A stretch of DNA of 64,000 bases. Source: Dermacentor variabilis (lineage: Eukaryota > Arthropoda > Arachnida > Ixodida > Ixodidae). Location: NCBI RefSeq assembly GCF_050947875.1, contig NC_134573.1, positions 31,270,115 through 31,334,114 of the forward strand, written 5' to 3'. Below, piece after piece: positions 10,893-20,530 of this stretch (position 1 is its first letter; the number at the start of each line of letters is the position of its first letter). The translations under genes were made by a program, and so were the position numbers. Below the pieces are notes generated by a model. The model saw only the letters and a program-made list of their open reading frames with translations. It was not told the origin of the DNA and searched no databases.

Positions 10893-11112
10893 TATGGTGC
10901 ATCGGCATATTTTTCAACTCTGAGTAAAGTTAGCTGAAACAACCGGTATAAGAAAGAATTCGCATGAAAGAGAGAAAGTTGTTTTCCCAGAAGTACGCCA
11001 ACTTTTCACACAGGACCATGCGGCAACCATACATGCCTCTATCCTGAAGTCATATGCATACATGTGCGTGTGCGTGTGTGTGTGCGTGCGCAGGGTTTTT
11101 TACGTAACTTAA
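10893..11112 (+). repeat. Diverged repeat copy A, ending in (GT)n and a CAGGG boundary
   Basis: This stretch aligns by eye with 11515-11765. Shared blocks include CATATTTTT(C/A)AACTCTGA, AAGTTAGCT, the GAGAG(A/T) region, CTTTTCA, CC(A/T)TGCGGCA and TGCCTC. It ends in a mixed GT/GC microsatellite (about 11062-11092) followed by CAGGGTTTTTTACGTAACTT. No coding sequence is seen. The preceding 10084-10892 is AT-rich DNA with no recognisable gene. Confidence 0.65.
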
Positions 11113-11114
11113 CA

Positions 11115-11381
11115 CGTCTATATGAGAATTGTAGAGCGATATGAAAAGCTCCCGATGCGGTTTTCTGTTGCTCAATACGTGCCACATAAAAGTATTTTTC
11201 TGAGCGTGAAAGAAGCCCGCGAATACACGCAAAGCGCCTCGAGCGGCCAGTCGCGCGTAAATTTTGCGCGCATTTGCGGGCTACTTTAACGATCGAAAAA
11301 CACTTTTATGTATCGCGTGTTGAGCAACAGAAAGCTGTATCCGAGGTTTTTCAGGGTGCTCAACAATTTTCTCATTGACAC
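11115..11381. repeat. Foldback (inverted repeat) element
   Basis: The arm at 11152-11203 (containing TTTTCTGTTGCTCAATACG) is the approximate reverse complement of 11292-11343 (containing CGTGTTGAGCAACAGAAAG). Weaker inverted similarity extends outward to about 11115 and 11381. The roughly 90-base loop is GC rich (GCGCGTAAATTTTGCGCGC). It is consistent with a foldback or MITE-like element. Confidence 0.7.
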
Positions 11382-11514
11382 TTTTCCTCTAATTAAAATA
11401 TTTGAAAAGTCGGACAATTCATTACTAATAATTATCTAATTAGACGTAATGAAAAAATAAATAATGTCAGTATCACCAAGAGACGGCAAGCAAAATTACC
11501 TTGGTTCTGTCTAG

Positions 11515-11668
11515 CCCCATTGCTTTCCCATATTTTTAAACTCTGACTGAAGTTAGCTTTCACACCTCCTGGCAAAGAAAACGTCTGTGAATGAGAGTGA
11601 GTTTTTCAAGAAGTCCAAGAACTTTTCAAATAAAACCTTGCGGCAGCTTTAGGTGCCTCGATCATGAA

Positions 11669-11737
<69 letters not shown>

Positions 11738-11765
11738 GTGCAGGGCGTTTCACGTAACTTAAACC
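11515..11765 (+). repeat. Diverged repeat copy B, ending in (TA)n and a CAGGG boundary
   Basis: Partner of copy A at 10893-11112. It ends in a (TA)n microsatellite (about 11669-11736) followed by ACGTGCAGGGCGTTTCACG. The fixed pairing of a microsatellite with the same CAGGG boundary in both copies shows that the microsatellite is part of the repeat unit. Confidence 0.65.
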
Positions 11766-12016
11766 ACAGACACATCTACTGTGTGCACGGCATGGGTAAC
11801 TGTCCCCCTGCACGCGGTAGATGGACAGGGCCAGGGCGCCAACCAGTAACGTGAATGGGGCACCCCCCCATCCCCTCCCCCGCTCTCTGAAGTAGGCGAG
11901 GGACCAAGTCACGTAATTTGAACTATAGGCGTATCTATATGGCAGGCAGGGGGCACTGCCCCCCTGCCCACTCGGTAGATACATCTATGGTTCAAGTAAC
12001 GTGAAACAACACCCTG
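11741..12016. mobile_element. MITE-like element with CAGGG terminal inverted repeats
   Basis: The left end CAGGGCGTTTCACGTAACTT (11741) and the reverse complement of the right end, CAGGGTGTTGTTTCACGTTAC (from 12016), form imperfect terminal inverted repeats. The right half is itself a near palindrome: 11909-11957 mirrors 11961-12006 around a GGGGGCACTGCCCCCC core. No ORF is present. The superfamily is not assigned. Confidence 0.6.
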
Positions 12017-12162
12017 TATATATGCAGTGGTGACCAAGTGATCAGTAAAGCAACATATATGTGCAAAAGACGCACACATACTTATGTGCGTGTGTTTTTC
12101 ACACATATTTCGAAACTCAATATTGCGCGAAGCTCAATGTTAATCAACGATAAGCTAACAGC

Positions 12163-12470
12163 ATTTACTCAACAACTTTATTGTTGGAAACTACTCAACA
12201 ATGGCTCAATAATACTCAATACTATTCAAGATATATCAAGTGAATTTAGTCAACGACTTTATTGTTGGAAACTACTCAACTACGGCTCAAGAATACTCAA
12301 TGCTATTCAACAAAATATGTGAAGATAATTTAGTCAACGACTTTATTGTTCGAAACTACTCAACAATGGCTCAATATTACTCAATACTATTCAACAATAT
12401 ATCAACAGAATTTAGTCAACGACTTTCTTGTTCTGGACTACCCAACAACTTCACTGTTGAATTATTGCTC
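12163..12470 (+). repeat. About 82-bp tandem repeat, 3-4 units
   Basis: Units begin ATTTA(C/G)TCAAC at about 12163, 12244, 12328 and 12410 and share GACTTTATTGTT, GAAACTACTCAAC, GGCTCAA and TACTCAAT(A/G)CTATTCAA. The fourth unit is degenerate. The surrounding 12120-12560 is rich in the same TCAACAA words. Noncoding. Confidence 0.85.
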
Positions 12471-12619
12471 TGTGGTTTCAATCATTGTTGAAGTTTTGTT
12501 GAAAGGTTATTGAGTCAACAATTCATCAACAATATGCCAACAACATTTCAACAGTCATTTTCATAAGGGATCGGCTTCCGCATGGGTGTATCGACGTATG
12601 CCCAAAAGTTGTAGGTTCT

Positions 12620-13230
12620 TTGCTGAGATTACGATTGCTATACGGAGCACTCTGTTATAACCTTCTTTCTCGGAAGAACACATCTAGGGGTACTTCACAG
12701 AGCAGCTCTCCGCATTACACGAAGATCCCGAAGCACACACGTGTCGGGGATCTGCATCGATATGCGAAGTTTTCTAGCCTCCTTTCAGCCATCGAAGCAT
12801 CGAAGGCAGGCTACTACGGCAGGCACCGCCTGGCATCATTCGTTGCGCGACGGGAAGCGATTGGCAGACGCACCGCCGAGCCAAGAAGAAGAACGCACCT
12901 TTCCAGCACGTAATGGATTAGACACATTCTACCTTTACAGATGGTGCCGACGACCCGACGGAATTAAAACTATCGTACCAAGAGGGTTTTAGGCAGCATG
13001 CATTCAAAACACAACGACATATTTGCGTTGAATGTCTACAAGTCGCGTCACACAGCCTCATTTGCAGCACTCCTTGTCAAGCAGGCCTTCAGGCGAGCAG
13101 AGGTAGCCGAAATCACTGCAGCGCTGCATTGGATCCCAGGTCACCAGACAGTTCTCATTCCAACCTACTCCAACTGCTTTACCTCCAATCGCTTTGTCTC
13201 CCGAAATACTTCAGCGACGCGCAGAACCGC
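12620..13230 (+). pseudogene. Decayed RNase H-like retroelement fragment (tentative)
   Basis: Two reading-frame pieces look like the end of a LINE ORF2. One is LRLRLLYGALCYNL with a following helical stretch. The other is a later frame with SFAALLVKQAFRRAEV and ALHWIPGHQTV, the latter resembling the WxPGH box of LINE RNase H domains. A TDGAD motif near 12936 in a third frame could be the first RNase H Asp. The frames do not join without several shifts and no 3' tail is evident. 13231-13560 is G/C-rich sequence ending near an ATTAAA at about 13481; I could not identify it. Confidence 0.35.
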
Positions 13231-13923
13231 CACAAGCGACATGACAAAAGAACAATACCACCAAGACAGAGCTCAAAGAGCAGTATCAATCCGTAGCAAG
13301 AGAGAACGCCGTGCGATTGTCCCCGAAGACCCAGATCCACTTCCCGTGGGTGATCCTTGGGGACAGCGGCCCGCGGGAGCGGCGCCAGCGGCTCCGGGCG
13401 CGCCAGGAAACATGCCCTCCTTTCCCGTCTCTTGACTCCCTTCCGTCGCCGGAACTCGGCCTTGCTTGTGTTATATCAAAAATTAAAGTGACTGCTCTCA
13501 CTTCCTCGGAGCATGTTGTTTTGGTATGAGTCGTAGCTCTTGTAGGTGTGTTTATTATATTAGAAGCTGTACAATACAATTAGTTTTCTAAATCCCAGAG
13601 TGCTCGGAGTGTCGGATGCCATGCAAACATTGAAAGCGCCAGCCAAGCTACGGTTTATGAAATATTTGCTTTTTCATTGCTTAATTCCTTAGAGAAGGCA
13701 GGCAATCTGTATAATTGTCTGTATGGGCTGAATCGTAGGTCTCGGGACGTTTGCCCTGTCTGCTCGGTTAAACACATTTAAAAATGCCAAAACCCTCACC
13801 CTTACCATATGTAGCTGACCATCAACTGGATTATGTGAGAAAAGGAATTTCCAACCTACGATGACGCAATGATGTTACCGCCTAATAGGGTCATTGACGC
13901 CCATCTATACTCTTTTCCTGTAG

Positions 13924-14109
13924 CTGGGCCAGCCAGAGTTCGCCGTTGAGCGTAGCGTGCTACGTTCCCCGTTCGGGTCTCCCTACTTCCGTATCCGGCA
14001 CCGCTACAAGTTGTTCATCTTCCGCTCGGCTCAGATCATGGGCTCCACAGTGGCTGCCGCGGAGCTCGTGGTCAATGACATCGTCCAGTTCGAGGGAAAG
14101 CTTGCCGCG
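13924..14109 (+). CDS. M13 (neprilysin-like) metallopeptidase, exon A of four visible
   Basis: Internal exon of 62 codons, phase 0 to phase 0, bounded by a TTTTCCTGTAG acceptor and a GTAAGC donor. It reads LGQPEFAVERSVLRS... through YKLFIFRSAQIMG to VVNDIVQFEGKLAA. This corresponds to the M13 segment that starts with the D/GQP-x-(L/F) motif, contains the Y-x-x-(F/Y)(I/M)-x-x-A helix and ends with (D/E)-x-(L/F)E-x-x-LA. M13 enzymes are type II membrane or secreted zinc endopeptidases that cleave small peptides. This exon is in the N-terminal non-catalytic helical domain. The open frame, good splice sites and fit to the next exon argue for a real gene. Upstream exons were not found in 1-13923. 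Confidence 0.88.
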
Positions 14110-14231
14110 GTAAGCGCATAGTCAGACAGGGGAGAAAATTGCCCCACCTTCAGTTTGCACGCATGTTGTAATCCTTTTAAGTATAGATGAATATGAGCGT
14201 TTTTATTGTAATGAACAAAAACTAGCCTTAA

Positions 14232-14943
14232 AAGGAAGCTTTAGCCCGGGCCCAACTCTGACGCAGCTTATTCAAGTACATGTAAAGGGCAGGAATACTT
14301 TTCTGAGATAACCCCTGTATCGACTTTAATAGAATTTATTGCATTTCAGAGAGAAAGTTAAATTCTAGTGACTCTTGGAAGCGGAATTTCGATTTACGGT
14401 TTGAATTGTGTTAAAATAATTTTAAACAATTGGAAAGTTCGAAAAAATAGAAGCACAATGTTTACAAATTATTAGCTCCGCATCACGAGCAGATATCGCT
14501 GTTCTGTAAATGGAATTCATGATCATTCAAAGCGGACAACTGGAAATTAACATCTTACGTGAATTTGTGACGTTTTGTACAAGGGTTCTGCAAAAGCTGT
14601 ATTTATGCTACATTTGTTTTTTTCATATTGATGTGTAACATATCTATTTTGTCCGCTTTAGAATTACTATTAGATTCAATTGACAGATTTGTGATATGAT
14701 TTTTGGTTGCTTAATTGCAGAGTTGTAAACTTGATAAACTCGTTTTCTAAAAATTTGCGACATTCGGAGTTTTTAATAAAAATGGATGATTTAAATAAAA
14801 AATTCGAAACGAACAGTCACTAGATGTTAAGTTTTTGTTCTAAACGCAACAAACCTCGTCAAATTTGGTGTAGTGGTTGCCAAGAAAAAGGAATTTTCAT
14901 TTTACAGGTATACACATAGGAGCCCCTGAACTAAAGCTTCGTC
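14232..14943 (+). mobile_element. TTAA-bordered MITE, copy 1
   Basis: A 712-bp AT-rich element between TTAA at 14228-14231 and TTAA at 14944-14947. Its ends are inverted: AAGGAAGCTTTAGCCCGGG on the left against the complement of CCTGAACTAAAGCTTCGTC on the right. Internally it shares many blocks with 17203-17924 in opposite orientation (TACATGTAAA, GAGAGAAA, AATTTCGATTTA, AAAGCGGACAA, GAACC(C/T)TTG). No transposase is present. Lies in the first visible M13 intron. Confidence 0.75.
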
Positions 14944-15039
14944 TTAAGAGTAGATAATGAAGAGCTTGCACACTTTGCGTGCAAGTTCGGATTTTTAAAC
15001 ATGAGCATGTTGGGCCCAGTGGTTTAATAGGGTGCGCAG

Positions 15040-15260
15040 TGTAAAGAAGGAAGGAACTACTCGTCTGCCAGTTGTAGTGTTCGCTGCGATTGCTTTAATC
15101 GAACCCCGTTTTCCCTGTCCGTGCGCGTGGCGATTGTGCACTTCTTCTCTTATTCTCAACACGCTGCCACCCGCGAGGAAATGGACGACTTGGTCGATGA
15201 TGACAGTGCACGGTTCGGTGACCTCTACTCGAGATTCCTCGGATACCTCATAAAACCGTA
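15040..15260. other. Block similar to 23430-23560, of unknown nature
   Basis: The + strand from about 15075 to 15170 (GCGATTGCTTTAATCGAACCC, CACTTCTTCTCTTATTCTCAAC) matches about 23465-23560 (GACTGCTTCAGTGCAACCC, TACTTCTTTTCCTTCTGTTCTCAAC) at many positions. Downstream, EEMDDLVDDDSARFGDLYS reads open at 15177-15235. It could be mistaken for an M13 exon, but it has no convincing AG acceptor and the exon phase is already satisfied by 26945-27031. The TTAA element at 15266 is inserted just downstream. Function unknown. Confidence 0.4.
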
Positions 15261-15265
15261 CTTAA

Positions 15266-16648
15266 AGGGACACTAAAGGTTACTATCAAGTCAACGTGGA
15301 CTGTTGAAATACCATCCCAGAGACCTCGAAACGCTTGTTTCATGCGAAGAGACTTATTCTAAGAGAAAATGCGTTCTGAAGCGTCCGCGTACCACTAGCG
15401 CAGTTCAAGTCACCCGCCCTCCGATCGAGGAGGGGTGACGTCATGGTTTCATAACCACGTTGCCCAGTCGGCGAGTAAAACGGCACCCGCAGACTGCGCT
15501 ACGGCTTTTCTGCACAAAAGGCAAACGCGCGACCTGAAACACAGCCAAGATAGAGCCGACAGCAGCGCGAAAGCGGAACTATGGTGGCTAGCGTAAGGGA
15601 AAGCGCACGACGATAAGCTGGTTCTTTACTTTATGACACCAACTTCGACGCTCGTTGCATTGGACGACCCTGAAAACGACACATTGGCTCGAGATGCTGG
15701 GCTCGACTTCAGCGTTTTAAACACTGATGAACGTGACCTGCTGCTGAGGGCTTGGGCTGCCGGCGTCGTTGCGTACTACTACGACGGCAACTGTATGTCA
15801 TCGCTGTACATATTCGCACATTTGTAGCTTTTCCTTCGTGAAAACCGAATGCCGCATTTGCTGCCCCGTATTCGACCTGCAGTTGTTCTGTCGCTTCGGC
15901 TAATGCAGGCAAGACCTACGGAACAGCGCTATGGGAAAGAATTGCTTTGATAGGCACTCCACACGACTTCAGTAAGTCGGCGTTGAACTCGTAATCCTCT
16001 GGCCGAAAGTGGAGCGATTTTTGGCTCTTTGTCACGCGCCGTGGCAGAGATACGGCACTTAACCACTTCGAACGGAGAGGTTCACTGGTTGGCACACAGT
16101 GATAAGTAACGTTGGATTCGCCGCTGCAACTGCCCTTGGCCAAGTTCCGCGAACCGCTCGCGCATCCCACGACATCACATGGACGTGGCATTCTCACTGC
16201 TTGTTCCATATGCAAGTTTTCCGAGCCATCAGAACCAGCGTATCACGACGCGATAACGAAACAACTGAAACGCCAAGCACGCGCGGCGCAGAGTGGAGCG
16301 AAAACGAAACCTTTCGACCTCTCATGCTACTGAAGGGTGAAGTCACAATGTTATTTTTTCTTAGAATCGAATAGAAGTAGACAAGTAGCATTTTCTTCTG
16401 TCTTATAACCTAATAAAATGATCTTTTTATTACGAGTAGTTGAGTACTAGTGACATAAATTATGATGATGAGTGCCTTTGTCATCAGGCTAGTACCGGTA
16501 TGTCGCGGGGGGGTCTCAAATCATGCCAAGCATTTACCTCAATTTCTCGGTTACTAAAGCACTGCTCGCGATTATATTCACGCCTTAGACGTTCTAGAAC
16601 ATTGCTTTATCACTTTAACTTGACTACATAGTAAACTTTAGTGTCCCT
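15266..16648 (-). mobile_element. TTAA-bordered DNA transposon with a THAP domain (Kolobok-like, non-autonomous)
   Basis: A 1383-bp element flanked by TTAA at 15262-15265 and 16649-16652. Terminal inverted repeats are about 28 bp with few mismatches: AGGGACACTAAAGGTTACTA on the left, AGGGACACTAAAGTTTACTA on the right when complemented. A minus-strand THAP-type reading frame lies inside (15916-16209). On the + strand an open acidic frame (15633-15827, LVALDDPENDTLARDAGL) is unexplained. The combination of a TTAA target duplication with a THAP domain is described for the Kolobok superfamily; piggyBac also uses TTAA but lacks THAP. At 1.4 kb it cannot hold a full transposase. Confidence 0.75.
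15916..16209 (-). CDS. THAP-type zinc-finger fragment inside the TTAA element
   Basis: A 97-codon frame from ATG 16209. THAP domains are C2CH zinc fingers that bind DNA and form the N-terminus of P-element and Kolobok transposases. Seen here: PCDVVGCASG (first two Cys), VTYHCVPTSEPLRSKWLSAV (resembling the FPxDxxLRxKW region) and SLHFRPEDYEFN (resembling CSxHFxPEDF). The third Cys appears replaced by Lys in QKSLHF, so zinc binding is doubtful. The frame stops with an amber codon directly after HSAVP, where THAP domains usually carry their AVPF-like end motif. A related open stretch (LPALAEATEQLQVEYGA) follows the stop, consistent with a decayed longer protein. Confidence 0.6.
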   Translation of the reverse strand: MEQAVRMPRPCDVVGCASGSRNLAKGSCSGESNVTYHCVPTSEPLRSKWLSAVSLPRRVTKSQKSLHFRPEDYEFNADLLKSCGVPIKAILSHSAVP

Positions 16649-16837
16649 TTAAGCACTATCTTCTAACATTACGTGCTCTTGCCAGAGTCAGGATAGCAAA
16701 GACGAACAAGATCGGCACGTTCATCGTCCAACCACCCTTCCATGGATGCAACTGCAGTCTCCAGTTGATCTCAGACGCTTCTTTCCCTTCCGTTGTTTTT
16801 CCTTCGGCTTTTCCTTAATCTCACTAAAAAATAAGTT

Positions 16838-16946
16838 ATGAGATTTTTCGTGCCAAAACCACGATCTGATTATGAGGTACGACGAAGTGGGGGACTCCGG
16901 AAATTTGTACCATCTGGAGTTATCTAACGTGCACCTAAGTTCCTTA
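16838..16946 (-). repeat. SINE 3' portion
   Basis: The minus strand reads ACTTAGGTGCACGTTAGATAA ... ATCGTGGTTTTGGCACGAAAA. The same tail occurs at the end of the SINEs at 54122-54365, 54513-54735 and 63365-63600. The tRNA-like head is absent here. Confidence 0.75.
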
Positions 16947-17060
16947 ACGTGGCGCGGTGACGGCGGTTGCTACTGGCGTCCCGCCACGCTGTAGCGAAAG
17001 CCCAGGCATCGCACGGCGATGCGCGAGTGACCGCAGGAGTCATCGGAGGGGTTTGCTTAC

Positions 17061-17200
17061 TTTGCTTTTTGGACCACTTCATTAAGAGCAGGTCGCCCAT
17101 GCCGTTCTTGTTCTCGATGTAGGCACCGGTGGTGCACCGGCGCGGCGATCTGCTGTAGATCATGACAGTTCCGCAGCCATTACGAAGTCGACTTTGACTT
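17061..17200 (-). other. Orphan exon-like reading frame ending at a GTAAGC donor
   Basis: The minus strand is open for about 46 codons, including NGCGTVMIYSRSPRRCTT and NGMGDLLLMKWSKKQ, and ends exactly at GTAAGC (17060-17055). Upstream it runs into the MITE copy 2. I do not recognise the protein. It could be a fragment of a duplicated gene, an exon of a minus-strand gene nested in the intron, or chance. No second exon was identified. Confidence 0.3.
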
Positions 17201-17202
17201 TC

Positions 17203-17924
17203 TGGAAGGTTTAGTTCGGCTGCTCCTATCTAAATACATGTAAAAGGAGAATTCGTTTTTCTCGGTAACTACTGCACCAGTTTTGACGACGTTTGTTGCA
17301 TTTAAAAGAAAAACTTAAAATCAAGTCACTGTTTCTTTCTAATTTTTGAGTTAGGTCATCAATTTTTTATAAAAACTTGTCAATAATCGAAAATTTTCAA
17401 AAACGAAACTTTCATGTATACAACTCTGTAACTCAACAACGAAAAATGCCAATACAATTCTCTGAATTGCATGTAATAGTACATCTAAAGCGGACAAAAT
17501 TGATGTGTTACACGTGAATCTAAAGCAATTTAGTAATATTGAAATACAGCTTTTGCAGAACCTTTGTTACCAAGATAACCAATTCACGTAAGGTGTAAAA
17601 TGACAATCCAAATTGACCGCTTTGAATGATCTAATGGATGCCGTTTACAAAACCGCGATAGCTGTTCTTGATGCAGAGCTATGAATTTGTAAACTTCGTG
17701 CTTCTATTTTCTTTAAACGGTTGAATATTTGAAATTCTTTTTAAGAAAACTCAGGACATAAATCGAAATTCCGCTTCCATCAGCCACTAGAATTAATTTT
17801 TCTCTCTGAAATGCAACAAATTTCATTAAAATCGGTCCAGGGATTTTTTCAGAAAAACGTTTTTGCGCTTTTACATGTATTTGAATAGGCCGCGTCGGAG
17901 TTGGGCCCGAGCTAGAGCTTTCCC
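17203..17924 (-). mobile_element. TTAA-bordered MITE, copy 2 (inverted)
   Basis: Same family as 14232-14943 but on the other strand. The right end reads GCTAGAGCTTTCCC next to TTAA at 17925-17928. The left end is AGGTTTAGTTCGGCTGCTCC with its TTAA no longer visible. Diverged from copy 1 by many substitutions and small indels, so the two are independent or old insertions, not a recent duplication. Confidence 0.7.
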
Positions 17925-17985
17925 TTAAGTCGTCCAACGGGCAGTCTGGCGGTAGCGGACAGTGCGAAGTAGCAATCGGGAATAG

Positions 17986-18225
17986 CTACGTCGGTCGAAC
18001 AAGGTGACCTTTTTGGTTGAAGAGATCGATGCAGTCGGATAGGTCCTCGACGGAGTAGTAGCGGTTGCGAGGCTCTGTTCTAAACCAGAGTGGCTGCACG
18101 TAGCCGCCTTTTTCAAGAATAACGTAATCATTCGCGGGATAGTTGTTGTGCGTCCTTTTTGTCTTTTTTGTCGTTGTGGAAGGGCATAGGAAGCCTCGAA
18201 TTTGTCGTCGATGTGTTGTACTCAT
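17986..18225 (-). CDS. Short hypothetical ORF abutting a foldback-family repeat
   Basis: A 79-residue frame from ATG 18225: basic N-terminal half (TTTKKTKRTHNNYP), then YVILEKGGYVQPLWFRTEP and YYSVEDLSDCIDLFNQ. Its ATG lies exactly at the left border of the repeat copy at 18230-19330. I recognise no domain. The composition is protein-like, but without homologues it may be chance. Confidence 0.25.
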   Translation of the reverse strand: MSTTHRRQIRGFLCPSTTTKKTKRTHNNYPANDYVILEKGGYVQPLWFRTEPRNRYYSVEDLSDCIDLFNQKGHLVRPT

Positions 18226-18229
18226 GGGG

Positions 18230-19330
18230 CCCTATGATGTAAAACTATTACAATCTGTTTTTATTCCAATATCCTGACGCCAAATTTACGTAATCCCCGA
18301 CGCAAGCATTGGGCGACGACCCGCAGCGTTGTTTGAAATGCCCCATCAAACGCGCTCCTCGTTTACGGAAGGCCAGTTTTCTTTTTTTTTTTTTCAATGC
18401 TCATAGCATTGCCTACATTGAGCGTTTTTTTTATCAAATTGACTGGCAAGATGCGAGGAGCACGCTCAGGTGCAGAGGGTTTCAGTAGGACCGAGCCATC
18501 GCAGTGAAAGTAGATAACGGGCTGCAGAGGGTGGTGCCGGCGTCTGTTATTGATGCGCTTCCCCCTACTCAGTTTGCGGAAGCTGATGAAAAATCGCGGT
18601 GGCGTGCAACGGAACATTAAAAATGCCGCCAGAACGGATCCTCAACAAAAAAAGAGTTGGCAGCGTGATGTAGTATAGGTACGGAAAGGACTCAATAACA
18701 TCTTATTGCCACCGAAAAATGTTTATTATAAGCAAATGAATCCACGCTCCTCGCCCACTCCAAGTAGCTAGTGCCTGAGCAATCTACAGGCAACTATTTT
18801 CTATTCCGTTCAGAACGGGGCTGTCTCTGGCTATTAAAAAAAAAGATCTGTTCTACATATTATTGCGTCTTTAAAGCGTATACTTCAGTTTGGTGCGGTG
18901 AGTTTTCGTGGTTTATTGACGTCGCGTGACAGTCAGAAAGAAGTGGGCGCAGTCCGAAAAGGCTTGATCAATGGTCGTGTAATATGGCGATAAAAGCGTC
19001 CAATCAAAAATAGTTTTCTTACTCTCGGTCCTATTATGCATAATCAGCGTGCACACATCATATCAGATAAGGTGTTTACGCTCTCTTAGGGATGTCGTGT
19101 GGGAGACAGGCTAATTGAGAGTGGGGCGAACATTTTTTGACCAGTCACGAAGGGCTTACTACAGATTTGGAACAGAAAAATTTCGGATACCTTTCGTTAA
19201 AACACCCATGGGATGCTGTAACGTAAACCTAAAAGGTCAAATAAAATCAAGTCCTCACCCACTACGCCTGTCTGTAACGCGATGTCACGAAAACTACGAG
19301 AACACCCAACCTGATATGACATGTGCCTGC
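18230..19330. repeat. Dispersed repeat family R18, copy 1
   Basis: Direct partner of 21181-22850. Shared landmarks are the CCTGACG(C/T)CAAATTT block, GCTCCTCGTT near 18355, GCGAGGAGCACGCTCA near 18455, GGTGCCGGCGTCTG near 18533, AACGGATCCTCA near 18635, GTGCCTGAGC near 18770 and TGCATAATCAG near 19035. The unit seems to be 1.1 kb or longer. No protein is encoded. A partial inverted copy lies at 20531-20925. Confidence 0.7.
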
Positions 19331-19599
19331 CTACTGATTACGCATGGTTAGACCGAACGGAAAAAAGTTATCATTTCTCATTCGACTCATTTTTCGCCAT
19401 TAAGGAAAAACGGGTCGTTCAACCAAATGCTATTTGCCAAAGTTTTTCGTGTTGCGCCCATTTTGCCGGTCCATAGCACGACGACATAAAACCGCGGTAA
19501 CTTACCGTGTGAAAGTGACGTGTACGTGTAAAACACGAATATACCGAACAAAACTTAATTTTTTTCTGAATAGCTGGAAATTATCTGTTCCTAAAGGAA

Positions 19600-20520
19600 A
19601 AGAAGATGATTGCCCATCAATCGGTGTGGCAGTGGCTGCTGTGAGCTGCCGGGGAGCTTGGATTTATTTGCGTATAAGAAGAAGTTCTGCGTGGAGTATG
19701 GCGTTATTGAAACCTTTCGGCACGAGTACATTTCTCTAATGCGCGGAACAAATGCCGCTTACGGAGAAATTCTCGGTGTTGCTCTTGCAATTCGATACGC
19801 CATCCGGGTTCCTGAGGATGTGTATATATTGACGGACTCGCAACAGGCATGCCGGGCGTTCCTATCAGGACATGGCATCCCGAGAGCGGCGCACCAAATT
19901 CTCAAACAGATCCCGCAAAATACACTAACCACACCTCCCCGCATCCACTTACTCTGGACCCCTGGTCATACCTCGCTGCCGGGTAACCAACACGCACATG
20001 CGGTTTCCCGAGAAATTTCCCTCCGGGCGACTCGGCGTGGTGAGGCGACTAGTTCAGAGTGTGGGGATCCCTTGCTCCGTTATAGACATAATCCGTCATT
20101 ATACACGCATTCGTCGCACCCACGCCGCACCACCGCCGTCCTTCTCGCGGAAGGAAGCAGTGGCATTACGCCAGTTACAAACCGCAACTTTTCCTAATCT
20201 TGTCTCTCTCTATACATTCTACCCACACTGTTATGCAGATCGTTGCCCTGGCTGTGGCAGCTCGCCCACAATCTTCCACGTCACGATTGAGTGCACTGCA
20301 AACCTCTTTCCTCCCTTGCCTACTCTCCTTTACCCCCTACGCAACAAAAAGCTGTGGGACGATGCCCTCCTCGACGGACCTCCCGAGGTCCTCCGAGCAG
20401 TGATACAACGGGCTCGAAACATCGCCGCAATCATCTTAGGGACCCTGGACTGAGGGTTCCTCCCACACTGCTCTCGCCATTCAGATATTATTAATAAAGA
20501 TGTTTTACTCTCTCTCTCCC
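19600..20520 (+). pseudogene. 5'-truncated LINE: RNase H and terminal zinc knuckle
   Basis: The 3' end of an RNase H-bearing LINE. In 19610-20197 the RNase H shows AAYGEILGVALAIRYAI (Glu), VYILTDSQQACRAF (Asp) and LLWTPGHTSLPGNQHAH (His). A one-base frame change near 20000 leads to 19998-20453, which ends with the CPGCGSSPTIFHVTIEC knuckle and the stop at 20451-20453. A short 3' UTR with AATAAA at about 20493 and a CTCTCTC stretch closes the element. The first RNase H Asp region is not clear. Reverse transcriptase and endonuclease are missing. It separates the two copies of the R18 repeat. Confidence 0.85.
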
Positions 20521-20530
20521 TCTGCCAACT

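Noticed and set aside
15177..15260. EEMDDLVDDDSARFGDLYS as an M13 exon
   Set aside because: No convincing acceptor, and exon A to exon B (26945) already joins in phase with a better family match. Kept only as an unidentified block.
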